Positions 7,163 to 15,237 of a stretch of DNA of 24,727 bases are shown piece after piece. Source of the DNA: JBGRQB01 sp041725875. Lineage in GTDB: Bacteria > Bacteroidota > Ignavibacteria > Ignavibacteriales > Melioribacteraceae. The stretch lies in NCBI GenBank assembly GCA_041725875.1, contig JBGRQB010000047.1, positions 1 through 24,727 on the forward strand, read 5' to 3'. Within the stretch, counting starts at the first letter, position 1. Each line of letters opens with the position of its first letter. The position numbers were made by a program, and so were the translations under genes. The notes under the pieces were generated by a model. That model saw only the letters and a list, made by a program, of their open reading frames with translations, made no database searches and was not told where the DNA came from.

Positions 7163-7558
7163 ATGATGATGTTACATACTTTTTCAAATAGCAATTCCGG
7201 AAAATATATTTTCCGTTTCATAAAAAGCGCCTTACTTGTCACTATCTTTCTCACAAGTATTTTATCCGTCTACCCGGAATTTGACAGAACAATAATTCTA
7301 AAATGTGATGTTGAATTTTCGCAAATCGATTTGGATTCCGAATCTGTTTATTGTGAAAAAAGTAAAACAAAATTCGATTTTAACATAAACGACCCTATTT
7401 TATCATCCACTAAAAAATCATTTGATAAAATATTGAGCTTAAAATCGAAAAAATTTCTTATTCAGAATCCCAGAACATTTAAATCAAAAATATTATTCAA
7501 ATCGTTTCTGGCAACACATCTTCATACCGATATTTCCGATTTACCTGCATTGAGCTAA
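7163..7558 (+). CDS. Hypothetical membrane-anchored or secreted protein
   Basis: About 131 residues with no recognised family. After a polar start (HTFSNSNSGKYIFRFIK) there is one hydrophobic helix, SALLVTIFLTSILSVYPEF, which could be a signal anchor. A Lys/Ser-rich, Phe-rich tail follows, containing FDFNINDPILSSTKKSFDK and ending LHTDISDLPALS. Three consecutive ATG codons at 7163, 7166 and 7169 are all possible starts, and a TTG at 7127 is a further option; no ribosome site decides between them. It follows a terminator and precedes trkH by 142 bases, so it is probably its own unit. Because the product is short and has no family, I am only moderately sure it is expressed. Confidence 0.5.
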   Translation: MMMLHTFSNSNSGKYIFRFIKSALLVTIFLTSILSVYPEFDRTIILKCDVEFSQIDLDSESVYCEKSKTKFDFNINDPILSSTKKSFDKILSLKSKKFLIQNPRTFKSKILFKSFLATHLHTDISDLPALS

Positions 7559-7700
7559 ATAAAGGTATTTTCACCAGATACCTGCTCAAAATCCATTATT
7601 TTAAAAATTTCTAAAATGAATTGTGCAAAATTTTAATGCATACTCATTTTACATGTTGTGTATTTACAAATTAAGTAAGAACATTACCAGGTAAATCAAA

Positions 7701-9152
7701 ATGAATTATTCTTTAATTATAAATTTTATCTCACGAGTTGTGGGTCTGCTGGGTTTATCAATGATTCCCCCATTGATACTCTCTTTTTATTACAATGAAA
7801 ACTCACACGTATATTTTCTTATTCCTATTTTTATTTGTCTCCTAGCAGGCACATTTTCCTTTATAAAACCGCGAAAAGAAGCAAATTTGCGGTTTAAAGA
7901 ATCTATTTTAATAGTTTTTCTGGTTTGGGTAGTTGCTTCATTAATTGGCGCAATACCATTTAAACTTACAGCTGGATTTAACTCCTATATGGATGCTTTT
8001 TTTGAATCGTTATCAGGTTTTACCGCAACCGGCTCAACAGTTCTTGCAGATATAGAAATTCTGCCCAAAAGCATTCTTTTTTGGCGTGCCGAGACTCACT
8101 GGCTTGGCGGAATGGGAATTATTGTACTGGTTTTGGCAATATTTCCTACAATGAAAGGAAAAGCTTTTCTGTTTGAAGCAGAAGCTCCTATTTCTCCTGA
8201 AGAGGAAAAACTTCTGCCCAGAATTTCAGATGTGGCCAAAACCTACTGGAAAATATATGTTGCTCTCACCCTGCTCGAAATTATCTTTCTCCTTCCGGTA
8301 ATGTCCCCTTTTGACGCAATAACACATTCTTTTGCAAGTATTGCAGGCGGAGGATTTTCAACTAAAAATCTGAGCGTAGGCTATTTTGATAATCTTTACA
8401 TTGAACTGGTTTTATCATTTTTTATGATTGCCGGTGCAACAAGTTTTATACTTCATTATTATGCTTTTAAAGGAAATTTCAGGAAATATCTGCAAAGCAA
8501 AGCATTTATAATTTTTATGCTGGTAATTTTTACAGTAACCACAATAATTGCAATAAACCTATCAATGGAAACAAAACTTAACTTGGACTTCTTTTCAGCT
8601 TACAGAGCGGCATTTTTTCAGGTTGTATCAATAATTACAACAACCGGTTTTGCTTCTGAAAACTTTGAATTTTGGCCTGATTTATCGCAATTTTTGCTGA
8701 TAGCAATAATGTTTATTGGCGGAATGTCCGCTTCTACAAGTGGTTCTATAAAAATTTCCAGATATGAGGTTTTGTTCAGAAATTTTAAAAACAGATTTAT
8801 AAAGCTAACTCACCCTTCTGCTGTAACAAGATTAAAAATCGGAAGAAAAACTATTGACGAATGCAAAATTCAGCGTCTGCAAAGCTTTTTCTTTTTCTAC
8901 ATAATCGTTTTTGTACTTAGCGGATTACTTATTACAATGCTCGGCAACTCCCCTTCAACTTCATTCAGCGCCGTTGCCGCAACACTTGGAAATGTGGGTC
9001 CGGGAATAGGTGACGTGGGTCCTTACGATAATTTTGCTCATTTTTCCTCATTTACAAAAATAATTTTGTCGTTTTGTATGCTCGTGGGTCGATTGGAAAT
9101 ATGGGGAGTTCTCCTTTTGCTGTTTCCCGAATTTTGGAAAAAAAAGTGGTAA
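7701..9152 (+). CDS. trkH: TrkH/KtrB-type potassium uptake membrane subunit
   Basis: This 483-residue inner-membrane protein imports K+ and is usually gated by a cytoplasmic TrkA/KtrA nucleotide-binding ring. It contains the four pore-loop filters of the superfamily: SGFTATGST (about residue 105), IAGGGFST (about 213), TTTGFAS (about 312) and LGNVGPG (about 427). It also has the conserved WLGGMGI and the C-terminal GRLEIWGVLLLLFPEFW. About ten membrane helices are visible. The length equals that of TrkH rather than the shorter KtrB. No trkA is adjacent, so the regulatory subunit must be encoded elsewhere. The ATG at 7701 is preceded by CCAGG. The family is certain; the choice between TrkH and KtrB-like naming is less so. 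Confidence 0.93.
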   Translation: MNYSLIINFISRVVGLLGLSMIPPLILSFYYNENSHVYFLIPIFICLLAGTFSFIKPRKEANLRFKESILIVFLVWVVASLIGAIPFKLTAGFNSYMDAFFESLSGFTATGSTVLADIEILPKSILFWRAETHWLGGMGIIVLVLAIFPTMKGKAFLFEAEAPISPEEEKLLPRISDVAKTYWKIYVALTLLEIIFLLPVMSPFDAITHSFASIAGGGFSTKNLSVGYFDNLYIELVLSFFMIAGATSFILHYYAFKGNFRKYLQSKAFIIFMLVIFTVTTIIAINLSMETKLNLDFFSAYRAAFFQVVSIITTTGFASENFEFWPDLSQFLLIAIMFIGGMSASTSGSIKISRYEVLFRNFKNRFIKLTHPSAVTRLKIGRKTIDECKIQRLQSFFFFYIIVFVLSGLLITMLGNSPSTSFSAVAATLGNVGPGIGDVGPYDNFAHFSSFTKIILSFCMLVGRLEIWGVLLLLFPEFWKKKW

Positions 9153-9227
9153 AAATTGTTCAGTTTTAATAATTAAAGCTTTATTATTACCAGATAAATT
9201 TTCACAAAACAGACAGATTTTAATCTT

Positions 9228-9566
9228 ATGAATATTCAGATATTTGGAACAAAAAAAAGCAGCGATTCAAAAAAGGCTGAGCGTTTTTTCAAAGAACGCG
9301 GCATAAAATTTCAATATAGAGACCTTAGCGAAAAAGGTGTGAGTAAAGGTGAATTGGAAAATATCAAACGTTGTTTTGATGTTGATGACTTAATTGATAA
9401 AGAAGGTAAACAGTATAAAAAACGTAATCTTGCGTACATTATGCACGATGTTGAAGAGGAATTACTTTCTGACGGATTATTATTTAAAATGCCGATTGTA
9501 AGAAACGGAAATAAATCTACAATTGGTTATGAGCCGGATGAATGGAAAAAATGGATTGAAGAATAA
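9228..9566 (+). CDS. Spx/ArsC-like thioredoxin-fold protein lacking the catalytic cysteine
   Basis: The 112-residue protein has the ArsC/Spx layout. It begins with the first strand MNIQIFGTKKSSDSKKAERF, then FFKERGIKFQYRDLSEKGVS, KRCFDVDDLIDKEGKQY and a C-terminal MPIVRNGNKSTIGYEPDEW, the usual ArsC/Spx end with the cis-proline MP. In family members the loop after the first strand holds a Cys (Cys-x-x-x-x-x-Arg in arsenate reductases, CxxC in Spx). Here the loop reads KKSSDSKKA, with Ser at residues 11, 12 and 14 and no Cys. The only Cys is in KRCFDV. It is therefore unlikely to reduce arsenate by the standard mechanism. It starts 75 bases after trkH and ends just before a strong terminator. 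Confidence 0.85.
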   Translation: MNIQIFGTKKSSDSKKAERFFKERGIKFQYRDLSEKGVSKGELENIKRCFDVDDLIDKEGKQYKKRNLAYIMHDVEEELLSDGLLFKMPIVRNGNKSTIGYEPDEWKKWIEE

Positions 9567-9568
9567 AT

Positions 9569-9595
9569 AAAGGCCCCGAAGTTCGGGGCTTTTTA
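9569..9595 (+). terminator. Rho-independent terminator between convergent genes
   Basis: GCCCCGA (9573-9579) and TCGGGGC (9583-9589) form a perfect stem with loop AGT, followed by TTTTT. The other strand reads into TTTATTTATT, so it may work in both directions for the convergent HAD gene. Confidence 0.88.
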
Positions 9596-10213
9596 TTAAA
9601 ACAAAATTTCTCTTTTTGCAAATTCTTCAATTAAATTTTGATACCCGGTAAAATGAATCGAGTCCCAGCCAAGTTTTTCGGCTCCCAATCCATATTCCCT
9701 TATATCATCAATAAAAATATGTTCATCAGAAGGTTTTTGGGTGAATTTTTCAACTTCACGATAAATCTTCTCTTCAGGTTTTACGGCTCCTGCTTCGTGA
9801 GATAACACCAGTTTATCAAAATGTTTCAGAAACTCATACTTTTCCCAGCCATATCTTTTATGGATATCGTTGGTATTTGAAAGAAGCACAAGTGTATAAT
9901 TTTCTTTTAATTTGGGCAGCAATGCAGAAACATCTTTATTTTCTGTAAACAGATCTGAATAAATTTCACAAAAATATTCACGATCAACCAGACCTTCACA
10001 CCATTCTGTCATTATATCAAGAAACTGGTCATTTGATAATTCCCAGGTTTCAAAATTTCTGTGAACGTGATAATTCTCTTTATATCTTTTATAAAATCTG
10101 TCACCTAATCCCGGTTTAACAGAATCCAGACTGTCAGTCATTCTGCTGTAATCAAACGGAATTAGAACATTTCCCAAATCAAACACAATTACGGAATATT
10201 TTCTTTTTGTCAT
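9596..10213 (-). CDS. HAD-superfamily hydrolase (YihX-like)
   Basis: This 205-residue haloacid dehalogenase-type phosphatase has motif I VFDLGNVL (nucleophile D12; the second position is Gly rather than Asp, as in the YihX-like group), motif II LLSNTN (S112), motif III Lys in GAVKPEEKIY (K145) and motif IV IFIDD (D169/D170). An alpha-helical cap of the IA class lies between motifs I and II. The closest named relatives act on small sugar phosphates, but the substrate cannot be read from sequence. The gene starts 2 bases after the luxS stop, so it is the last gene of an mtnN-luxS-HAD operon. A link to the sugar product of that pathway is an inference from position only. Confidence 0.9.
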   Translation of the reverse strand: MTKRKYSVIVFDLGNVLIPFDYSRMTDSLDSVKPGLGDRFYKRYKENYHVHRNFETWELSNDQFLDIMTEWCEGLVDREYFCEIYSDLFTENKDVSALLPKLKENYTLVLLSNTNDIHKRYGWEKYEFLKHFDKLVLSHEAGAVKPEEKIYREVEKFTQKPSDEHIFIDDIREYGLGAEKLGWDSIHFTGYQNLIEEFAKREILF

Positions 10214-10215
10214 AG

Positions 10216-10695
10216 TTATTGTGGATAAACCAGATTTTCTTCTTTAATATTTTCCAATGTTTCTTTCAGATATTTTTCCGCTTCAAGCTTTGCCATCGGC
10301 AGATCCATAGAAAGATAATTTCCGCATTCAACAGGTGTTGCTCCGGGAATATCTCCGTTATAATTTGAAACAAACTCAAATAGTTCCTTTACAATTGGAA
10401 CCACATCGTTTGATTTTAGATCATTTTTAAGCAAAAGATAAAAACCTGTTCTGCATCCCATCGGACCAAAATAAATTGTTTCCGCATCATATTTTTCGTG
10501 ATTTCTCAGAAAAGTTGCACCAATATGTTCAATTGTATGAATTGCCGGTACATCCAAAACCGGTTCTTTATTCGGTTTTTTCATTCTGAGATCGAATGTA
10601 GTTACAGTTTCTTTTCCTATATTATCTTTTCGTGAAACAAAAATTCCACGATTTAATTTTGTATGGTCGATGGTAAAACTTGCAATTCTTTCCAT
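10216..10695 (-). CDS. luxS: S-ribosylhomocysteine lyase (AI-2 synthesis)
   Basis: LuxS cleaves S-ribosylhomocysteine to homocysteine and 4,5-dihydroxy-2,3-pentanedione, the precursor of autoinducer-2, and completes detoxification of S-adenosylhomocysteine. The 159-residue protein carries the metal-binding HTIEH (H53, H57), the block FGPMGCRTGFYLLL with C81, and C124 in VECGNYLSMDLP, matching the metal ligand cysteine of known LuxS enzymes. The length is normal. Its ATG overlaps the TAA of mtnN by one base (TAATG), indicating translational coupling, and mtnN supplies its substrate. The HAD gene follows 2 bases downstream. Whether AI-2 is a signal here or only a by-product cannot be told; no lsr transport genes are in the window. 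Confidence 0.98.
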   Translation of the reverse strand: MERIASFTIDHTKLNRGIFVSRKDNIGKETVTTFDLRMKKPNKEPVLDVPAIHTIEHIGATFLRNHEKYDAETIYFGPMGCRTGFYLLLKNDLKSNDVVPIVKELFEFVSNYNGDIPGATPVECGNYLSMDLPMAKLEAEKYLKETLENIKEENLVYPQ

Positions 10696-11402
10696 TAATG
10701 TTTCTCTTTCAATTTATTTATTAATTCCAATACTAATTTTACAGAATTTACAGCTGCTTTTTCCATAAATTTTTTATAAATATCTGTACTTCCCAATTCT
10801 TTTACCTTATCGGAAATTGACCTGATTAACACAAAAGGAATGTTAAAAAGATAACTTGTTTGAGCAATTGCCGCTCCCTCCATTTCAGCAGCCATAATAT
10901 TTGGAAATCTTTCAATTATTGTATCAATTTGCTCCGGGTGATGAATGAATGAGTCGCCTGATAAAATGGGTCCCTGAAAAACTTTTATCTTATCATTTTG
11001 CAAATCAACCTTGCCAGCATATTCCACTAATTCTTTATCAGCTTCAAAAGCAGCGGGCATTCTGGGTATTTGTCCAAATTCATAATCAAATGCGGTTGCA
11101 TCTGCATCGTGATGACGCACTTCTGAGGAAATTACAATATCCCCGATTTTCACTTCTTCCGGAAAACCACCGGCAACACCGGTATTAATAAGATAATCAG
11201 GTTCCAGCTTATCAATTAACAAAGTTGCTCCAACGGCTGCGTTTACCTTCCCGATACCGCATAAAAGCATTGCCACTTCCACATTGTTAATTTGCCCTGT
11301 ATAATACTTAAATTTTCCAAAATGGATTTCTTTGCAATCTTCGAGGTTTTTTAATAATAATTCCAATTCCTCTTCCATTGCAGCAATAATTCCAATTTTC
11401 AT
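10695..11402 (-). CDS. mtnN: 5'-methylthioadenosine/S-adenosylhomocysteine nucleosidase
   Basis: MtnN (Pfs) removes adenine from S-adenosylhomocysteine and methylthioadenosine. The SAH product is the substrate of LuxS, encoded immediately downstream with a one-base overlap. The 235-residue sequence begins MKIGIIAAMEEEL with the catalytic base E12. It has NTGVAGGF, GDIVISSEVRHHDADATAF, LSGDSFI, the nucleoside-binding AAEMEGAAIAQ (E175) and RSISD with catalytic D198. All family landmarks are present at normal spacing. It is the first gene of the operon; the 104 bases between it and the upstream DUF1835 gene show no clear promoter or riboswitch that I can identify. Confidence 0.97.
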   Translation of the reverse strand: MKIGIIAAMEEELELLLKNLEDCKEIHFGKFKYYTGQINNVEVAMLLCGIGKVNAAVGATLLIDKLEPDYLINTGVAGGFPEEVKIGDIVISSEVRHHDADATAFDYEFGQIPRMPAAFEADKELVEYAGKVDLQNDKIKVFQGPILSGDSFIHHPEQIDTIIERFPNIMAAEMEGAAIAQTSYLFNIPFVLIRSISDKVKELGSTDIYKKFMEKAAVNSVKLVLELINKLKEKH

Positions 11403-11506
11403 TTTTTACCCATAAATACTTATTGTAAAAAAACAATTACCTAATAAACGGAAAATTTTATTTTCGAAACAAAAACCTGCAATTTTAGTTTGAATTAGGG
11501 GTTTTA

Positions 11507-12487
11507 TTACATAATCAGTTTTATGAGTTTACCGGTTGCTTTTTTTCTTACCCAAACATTGTTTCTGTTAAGATGAACTCCTCCAATCCATTTGTCAATT
11601 CCGTTTACCGACAAATTATTTTTTCTGCCTTGTAAAACTTCTTTTCCTTTTGGAGTGATTTCAATAGTCTCTTTCAGAAATTTTTCTTCGTTTTCCGCTG
11701 GAAAACTTTTTGTGCCGTTTGAGTATTTTAGCAGAGGATGTTCGGAACTGCACATTTTATGGATGTAGCTGAAAACTATCCAGTCACCATGATATTTAGG
11801 GTTTTCCATTCCCAGAAATGTTCTGAAAATTTCTCCCGGAGTTTTTCCTTCTTCTTCAACAATTTCAAGTATCTGGGCTTCACTTCTGGAAAGTCCGTTA
11901 TATTCATCCGGAAATTCTTGCAGAAGACGTTTAATTGCAGCATTTATAAATGGAAGGTTTCTTGTATCCTGTTCCAATATTTTTTCTACTTCTTTAGGAT
12001 CATTACTGCAGAATGTTTTCCATAATTCTGATCCAAGCTTAATTGTTTTGTTGTTGAGTTTCTCTTTTACAGAGTAATTTTTTGCAAGCAGATCAGCAGA
12101 GCTTTCTCCAATATACTGGTCTTCGCATATAAGGAAAAAGTTGGAATTTATTTCACTATTATCGATCCAGTCTAAAACCTGTAGCAACTGAAGCTGATCA
12201 TAGAGATCGTGTTCAAACCATAAAATTATGTTTTCATAATTTTCTGTTTCTTTAAGTTTTTGATCGCGCTCGGTAAACTTTTTTTGTACTTCAGAAGCAT
12301 TGCCAAAACCAAATTGAGTTATAAATTCAGCTCTTATTTTTGAAGTTTCTTCAATTTCTGGTTTCAATATTACGGGACCATCATGTAAAAAATCTCTCCA
12401 GGGTAAAAAATCGGCCTCTATTTCAGCATTCTTAATAGCAGCTACTGCGCCATCGCCATTTGTAATTATTAAAGTTGAATTGTCCAT
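11507..12487 (-). CDS. DUF1835 domain protein
   Basis: The 326-residue protein fits the DUF1835 family. The N-terminal domain reads NSTLIITNGDGAVAAIKNAE, then FLPWRDFLHDGPV, then LWFEHDLYDQLQLLQVLDWI. The conserved W-R-D-x-L-H-D-G-P and W-x-E-x-D-x-x-D-Q blocks are its signatures. The C-terminal part (about 190-326), with YNGLSRSEAQILEIVEEEGK, looks like an added helical or winged-helix-like domain. Its biochemical role is unknown to me. The ATG at 12487 is preferred, with GCGGGA upstream; a TTG at 12499 would add four residues. It lies 104 bases upstream of mtnN in the same direction and may or may not be co-transcribed. Confidence 0.82.
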   Translation of the reverse strand: MDNSTLIITNGDGAVAAIKNAEIEADFLPWRDFLHDGPVILKPEIEETSKIRAEFITQFGFGNASEVQKKFTERDQKLKETENYENIILWFEHDLYDQLQLLQVLDWIDNSEINSNFFLICEDQYIGESSADLLAKNYSVKEKLNNKTIKLGSELWKTFCSNDPKEVEKILEQDTRNLPFINAAIKRLLQEFPDEYNGLSRSEAQILEIVEEEGKTPGEIFRTFLGMENPKYHGDWIVFSYIHKMCSSEHPLLKYSNGTKSFPAENEEKFLKETIEITPKGKEVLQGRKNNLSVNGIDKWIGGVHLNRNNVWVRKKATGKLIKLIM

Positions 12488-12600
12488 ATAATCCCGCAAT
12501 TAGAAGTTAATTTATATCGTCGATTGTTAGACGACCGAACTTCCGGTTTTGTCCCCGTTTTTTTATTTATTTTTTAACCGACTGATTTACAAGGCCCGTG

Positions 12601-12638
12601 AAAAATTTCCGGATCAATTTTCCCAATTTGATCCGGAA
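12601..12638 (-). terminator. Rho-independent terminator after the SRPBCC gene
   Basis: An 11-bp perfect stem, TTCCGGATCAA (12607-12617) with TTGATCCGGAA (12628-12638), has a 10-base loop and, read on the minus strand, runs into ATTTTT. It lies just after the stop of the SRPBCC gene. Confidence 0.85.
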
Positions 12639-12648
12639 TATATTTTAT

Positions 12649-13239
12649 TTAGTTTTCCCTTCTGTCTTCTCTTGGAGCGTCATTATTTTTTAATTCTGCC
12701 GCTTCTTTTTCACTTATATTTTTAAGAAGTTCCAAACCTCTGTCAAAATCTTTTTTCATCATATCTTCCATACTGATAAAAAGAAGCATTATGTTAGCCG
12801 GATAAGGATATTCTCCGTAAAAACCCCAGGCTGCTTCTACTTTACCTTCTTTATCAGATAAACGCACATAGCCGTCAGACTCACCTTCCCAAGGAAGAAT
12901 AAAACGAAGGCGATAAGATATTTCTTCGAGTTCTTTTACGCCTTTATTAATCATTTCTCCTTTGCCAGTCAGTTCAGGCGTGCCTTCCCAAACATATTTT
13001 GAGCCTTTGGTTCCATCGGGGCCTTCTACTGTAATCACCATTTGAGGATCCATTTCTCCCCAGGGAGACCATTTTCCCCAATTTTTCCAATACTTTACAT
13101 TGTCAAAAACTACATCTTTCGGGGCATTAATTAATACGGTTCTTTCCACTCTGTACTCTTTTGGAGCAACGGCTGCAAGAATAAAAAATACCGCAACAAG
13201 AGTTATCAGAGCTATGCCCACAATTTTCAAGACTTTCAT
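12649..13239 (-). CDS. SRPBCC (START-like) domain protein with N-terminal membrane anchor
   Basis: The 196-residue protein starts with one hydrophobic helix, KIVGIALITLVAVFFILAA, followed by the SRPBCC/polyketide-cyclase-2-like helix-grip domain. Its signatures are YRVERTVLINAPKDVVFDNV, KNWGKWSPWGEMDPQM and GTKGSKYVWEG. The C-terminus (DRGLELLKNISEKE) matches the long closing helix of the fold. Such proteins bind hydrophobic ligands, but I cannot name the ligand. It is probably membrane-tethered. It is a single-gene unit with its own terminator. The start ATG at 13239 follows AAGGGAAAG. Confidence 0.85.
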   Translation of the reverse strand: MKVLKIVGIALITLVAVFFILAAVAPKEYRVERTVLINAPKDVVFDNVKYWKNWGKWSPWGEMDPQMVITVEGPDGTKGSKYVWEGTPELTGKGEMINKGVKELEEISYRLRFILPWEGESDGYVRLSDKEGKVEAAWGFYGEYPYPANIMLLFISMEDMMKKDFDRGLELLKNISEKEAAELKNNDAPREDRREN

Positions 13240-13423
13240 ACTTTCCCTTTACTTAATTAAATGATTATTATTAACTCTAATTGAAATAGTATTTCAGACT
13301 CATAATACTATTTTTATAAAGCAGATGCAATTGCAAGGTTTACTCTTTCTGCTTTAATTGATTTAATGAAATATAATATTTATTTTGAGCTCAATTTTAA
13401 TTTTGATTCAATCTGGAGGGCAG

Positions 13424-13882
13424 ATGATTTTCAAAAAATTACATTATCTAAGTTATTTGAGTCCGGTTTTATTTACCTGGGGATGTATTGTTTCTCTTCC
13501 TGAAATAATTGAAAGAACTCCAAACGTAATTAGCAACATCGGGTTTGGAATATTTATGTTCGGATTGGCTTTGAGTCTGGAGGGATTTAAAGACCAGAAT
13601 AAATTTTCAAAATCTGAAAAGAAAAATTTCTCCAGTAAAAAAAGGATGAATTTTACATTTATATATTATTCCTTTTTTTACATTTTCTCTTTTCTACTCG
13701 GTACATTTATGTTTAATCTTGATATTTTTTATCCGTCACAGCCTGAGTCGGCTATTGCCCAATTTGAAGATATTGGTTACGGCTGTTTTTCACTTGCCAT
13801 TGGCGGGTTTAATCATTTGAAAATGACTTACGAAAAATATCAAAACTTCATCCAAAAGAATGAAGCTTTGCAAAAAGAATAG
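13424..13882 (+). CDS. Small membrane protein of unknown function
   Basis: The 152-residue product has about four hydrophobic segments: YLSPVLFTWGCIVSLPEII, VISNIGFGIFMFGLALSLE, FTFIYYSFFYIFSFLLGTF and a last one around YGCFSLAIGGFN. I recognise no family. The ATG at 13424 is chosen because TCTGGAGGGCAG precedes it with ideal spacing; a TTG at 13385 gives a longer but less likely product. It stands alone between an SRPBCC gene and a cupin gene, both on the other strand, and converges with the cupin gene 12 bases away. Confidence 0.72.
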   Translation: MIFKKLHYLSYLSPVLFTWGCIVSLPEIIERTPNVISNIGFGIFMFGLALSLEGFKDQNKFSKSEKKNFSSKKRMNFTFIYYSFFYIFSFLLGTFMFNLDIFYPSQPESAIAQFEDIGYGCFSLAIGGFNHLKMTYEKYQNFIQKNEALQKE

Positions 13883-13894
13883 TTTAAATACAAA

Positions 13895-14254
13895 TTAGTA
13901 TAACTGTTCGTCGATACTTTTTGTTTTATCTGTAACAACTTCGCCGGTATGTTGTGTTTCCTTTTTTTCAACCAGCATTATCCAGCACTCTTCTTCGGCT
14001 GAGGGACAATGTTCAACTGTTTTGGGAACAACGTAAAACTCATTTTCTTTCAAAACAATTTCTTTGTCCTTTAACAAAATTTTCATTTCACCTTTTACCA
14101 CATAAAAGAATTCATCTTCCTGTGCGTGATTATGCCAGACAAACTCACCTTTTATTTTGGCAATTTTAACATACTGATCATTTATTTCAGCAACTATTTT
14201 AGGTGACCATAATTCTGTTACTTCTGAAAATTTTTCTATAATATTATTAACCAT
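13895..14254 (-). CDS. Small single-domain cupin protein
   Basis: The 119-residue protein is a single cupin. The metal-binding motif is HNHAQEDEFFYVVKGEMKIL, with H41, H43 and E48, and the second motif histidine is H82 in VPKTVEHCPSAE, so the three-His one-Glu metal site is intact. The strands between look normal. Many such proteins are dioxygenases, isomerases or sugar-binding proteins, and the substrate is unknown. Its start lies one base after the stop of the upstream tandem GNAT gene, so the two are co-translated; position suggests it belongs to the same small-molecule modification unit. Confidence 0.88.
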   Translation of the reverse strand: MVNNIIEKFSEVTELWSPKIVAEINDQYVKIAKIKGEFVWHNHAQEDEFFYVVKGEMKILLKDKEIVLKENEFYVVPKTVEHCPSAEEECWIMLVEKKETQHTGEVVTDKTKSIDEQLY

Positions 14255-14255
14255 T

Positions 14256-15110
14256 TTACAAATCCATTGTCATTTCTAATTGTCCCCCTTTTTTAACAAT
14301 ACCGATTTTTTTGAAAAACCCGTTTGTCTCTTCATCTTTGCGAACTGAATTTATTATTCTGAATTCATCTGCTTCCGTATGAACAGATAATTCTTTTAAA
14401 ATTGCAGAACCAATGCCTTTTTTTCTAAACTCTTTTTTAACTGCAAGTTGCGGAACATCACCATTTGATTTTTGGATTAATCCGTACCCGACAATTTCAT
14501 CTTTATGTTTTGCTACACAGCAGACAAAATAATTTTGTTTTCTTGTAACTGCCTCAACGGAGTTTTGCCAGGAAGGATTTTCATTCCAAAATGTTTTAAA
14601 CTTTTGCCAGTCGATATTTTTTGTTATTTCCAGTTCAAATGAATCATCCGGTTTACTGAAATTTACATCTTCAATCTTCACAATTGAAAAATCAAATTCT
14701 CTGGAAGTGGCAAATCCCATTTTTTTATATAACTCAATTGCAGGAACATTTTCATCAATTGTTTCAAGTAAATATTGATTGATATTATGTTTTTTCAGAA
14801 CCGGCATAGATTCAATAAAAATCTGTTTTGCCAAACCTTTTTTTCTGTGTTCCTTTATAATACCGGTACCTGTATCATAGGCGGTTAATATGTTTTTCCA
14901 TTCTCCCATACAATTTAGAGTAAAACCAACCAGTTCACCTTCATAAAAAGCACCAAAGGAAATATCAGGATTATAGCCTCTGCGTTCAATCATAAATGCC
15001 ATCTCTTCCAATGTTAAATCAAAAGGCGCATAATAATCTGCAAATGCTTTTGCAAATGCATCGTGAATTTCCTGATATGAAACATCTGTTAACGATTTAT
15101 ATTTATACAT
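14256..15110 (-). CDS. Tandem-domain GNAT acetyltransferase
   Basis: The 284-residue protein has two GNAT domains, which would transfer an acyl group from acyl-CoA to an amine. The first (about 1-150) has the acetyl-CoA loop in GIIKEHRKKGLAKQIFIES and ends ENVPAIELYKKMGF. The second (about 160-284) has PQLAVKKEFRKKGIGSAILK. Both domains retain the R/Q-x-x-G-x-G/A-type loop, in the forms RKKGLA and RKKGIG. The ATG at 15110 has AGGGGGAG just upstream; a GTG three bases earlier is less likely. The cupin gene follows one base after the stop. The 127 bases upstream (15111-15237) hold no gene. Substrate unknown. Confidence 0.87.
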   Translation of the reverse strand: MYKYKSLTDVSYQEIHDAFAKAFADYYAPFDLTLEEMAFMIERRGYNPDISFGAFYEGELVGFTLNCMGEWKNILTAYDTGTGIIKEHRKKGLAKQIFIESMPVLKKHNINQYLLETIDENVPAIELYKKMGFATSREFDFSIVKIEDVNFSKPDDSFELEITKNIDWQKFKTFWNENPSWQNSVEAVTRKQNYFVCCVAKHKDEIVGYGLIQKSNGDVPQLAVKKEFRKKGIGSAILKELSVHTEADEFRIINSVRKDEETNGFFKKIGIVKKGGQLEMTMDL

Positions 15111-15237
15111 CACTCCCCCTTTCTGTTTAATTTGCTAAATATATATTTTATAATTCCATTTGCTTTTTAATATAATTACTAATTCGAAACTTATAAATTA
15201 ATTATATTGTTTTACTTTTTCGATTGTTTCAAACTGA

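Noticed and set aside
7562..7582. AGGTAT/ATACCT inverted repeat after the hypothetical gene
   Set aside because: Six-base arms with a 9-base loop and no T-run, so it is not a convincing terminator.
7156..9193. TTACCAG repeated upstream of three consecutive plus-strand genes (7156, 7684, 9187)
   Set aside because: A 7-base motif is expected about three times by chance in this window, and its distance to the start codon varies from 0 to 34 bases.
11403..11506. Possible SAM/SAH riboswitch upstream of mtnN
   Set aside because: I looked for a compact conserved core or long paired stems in these 104 bases and saw none beyond short AT-rich repeats.
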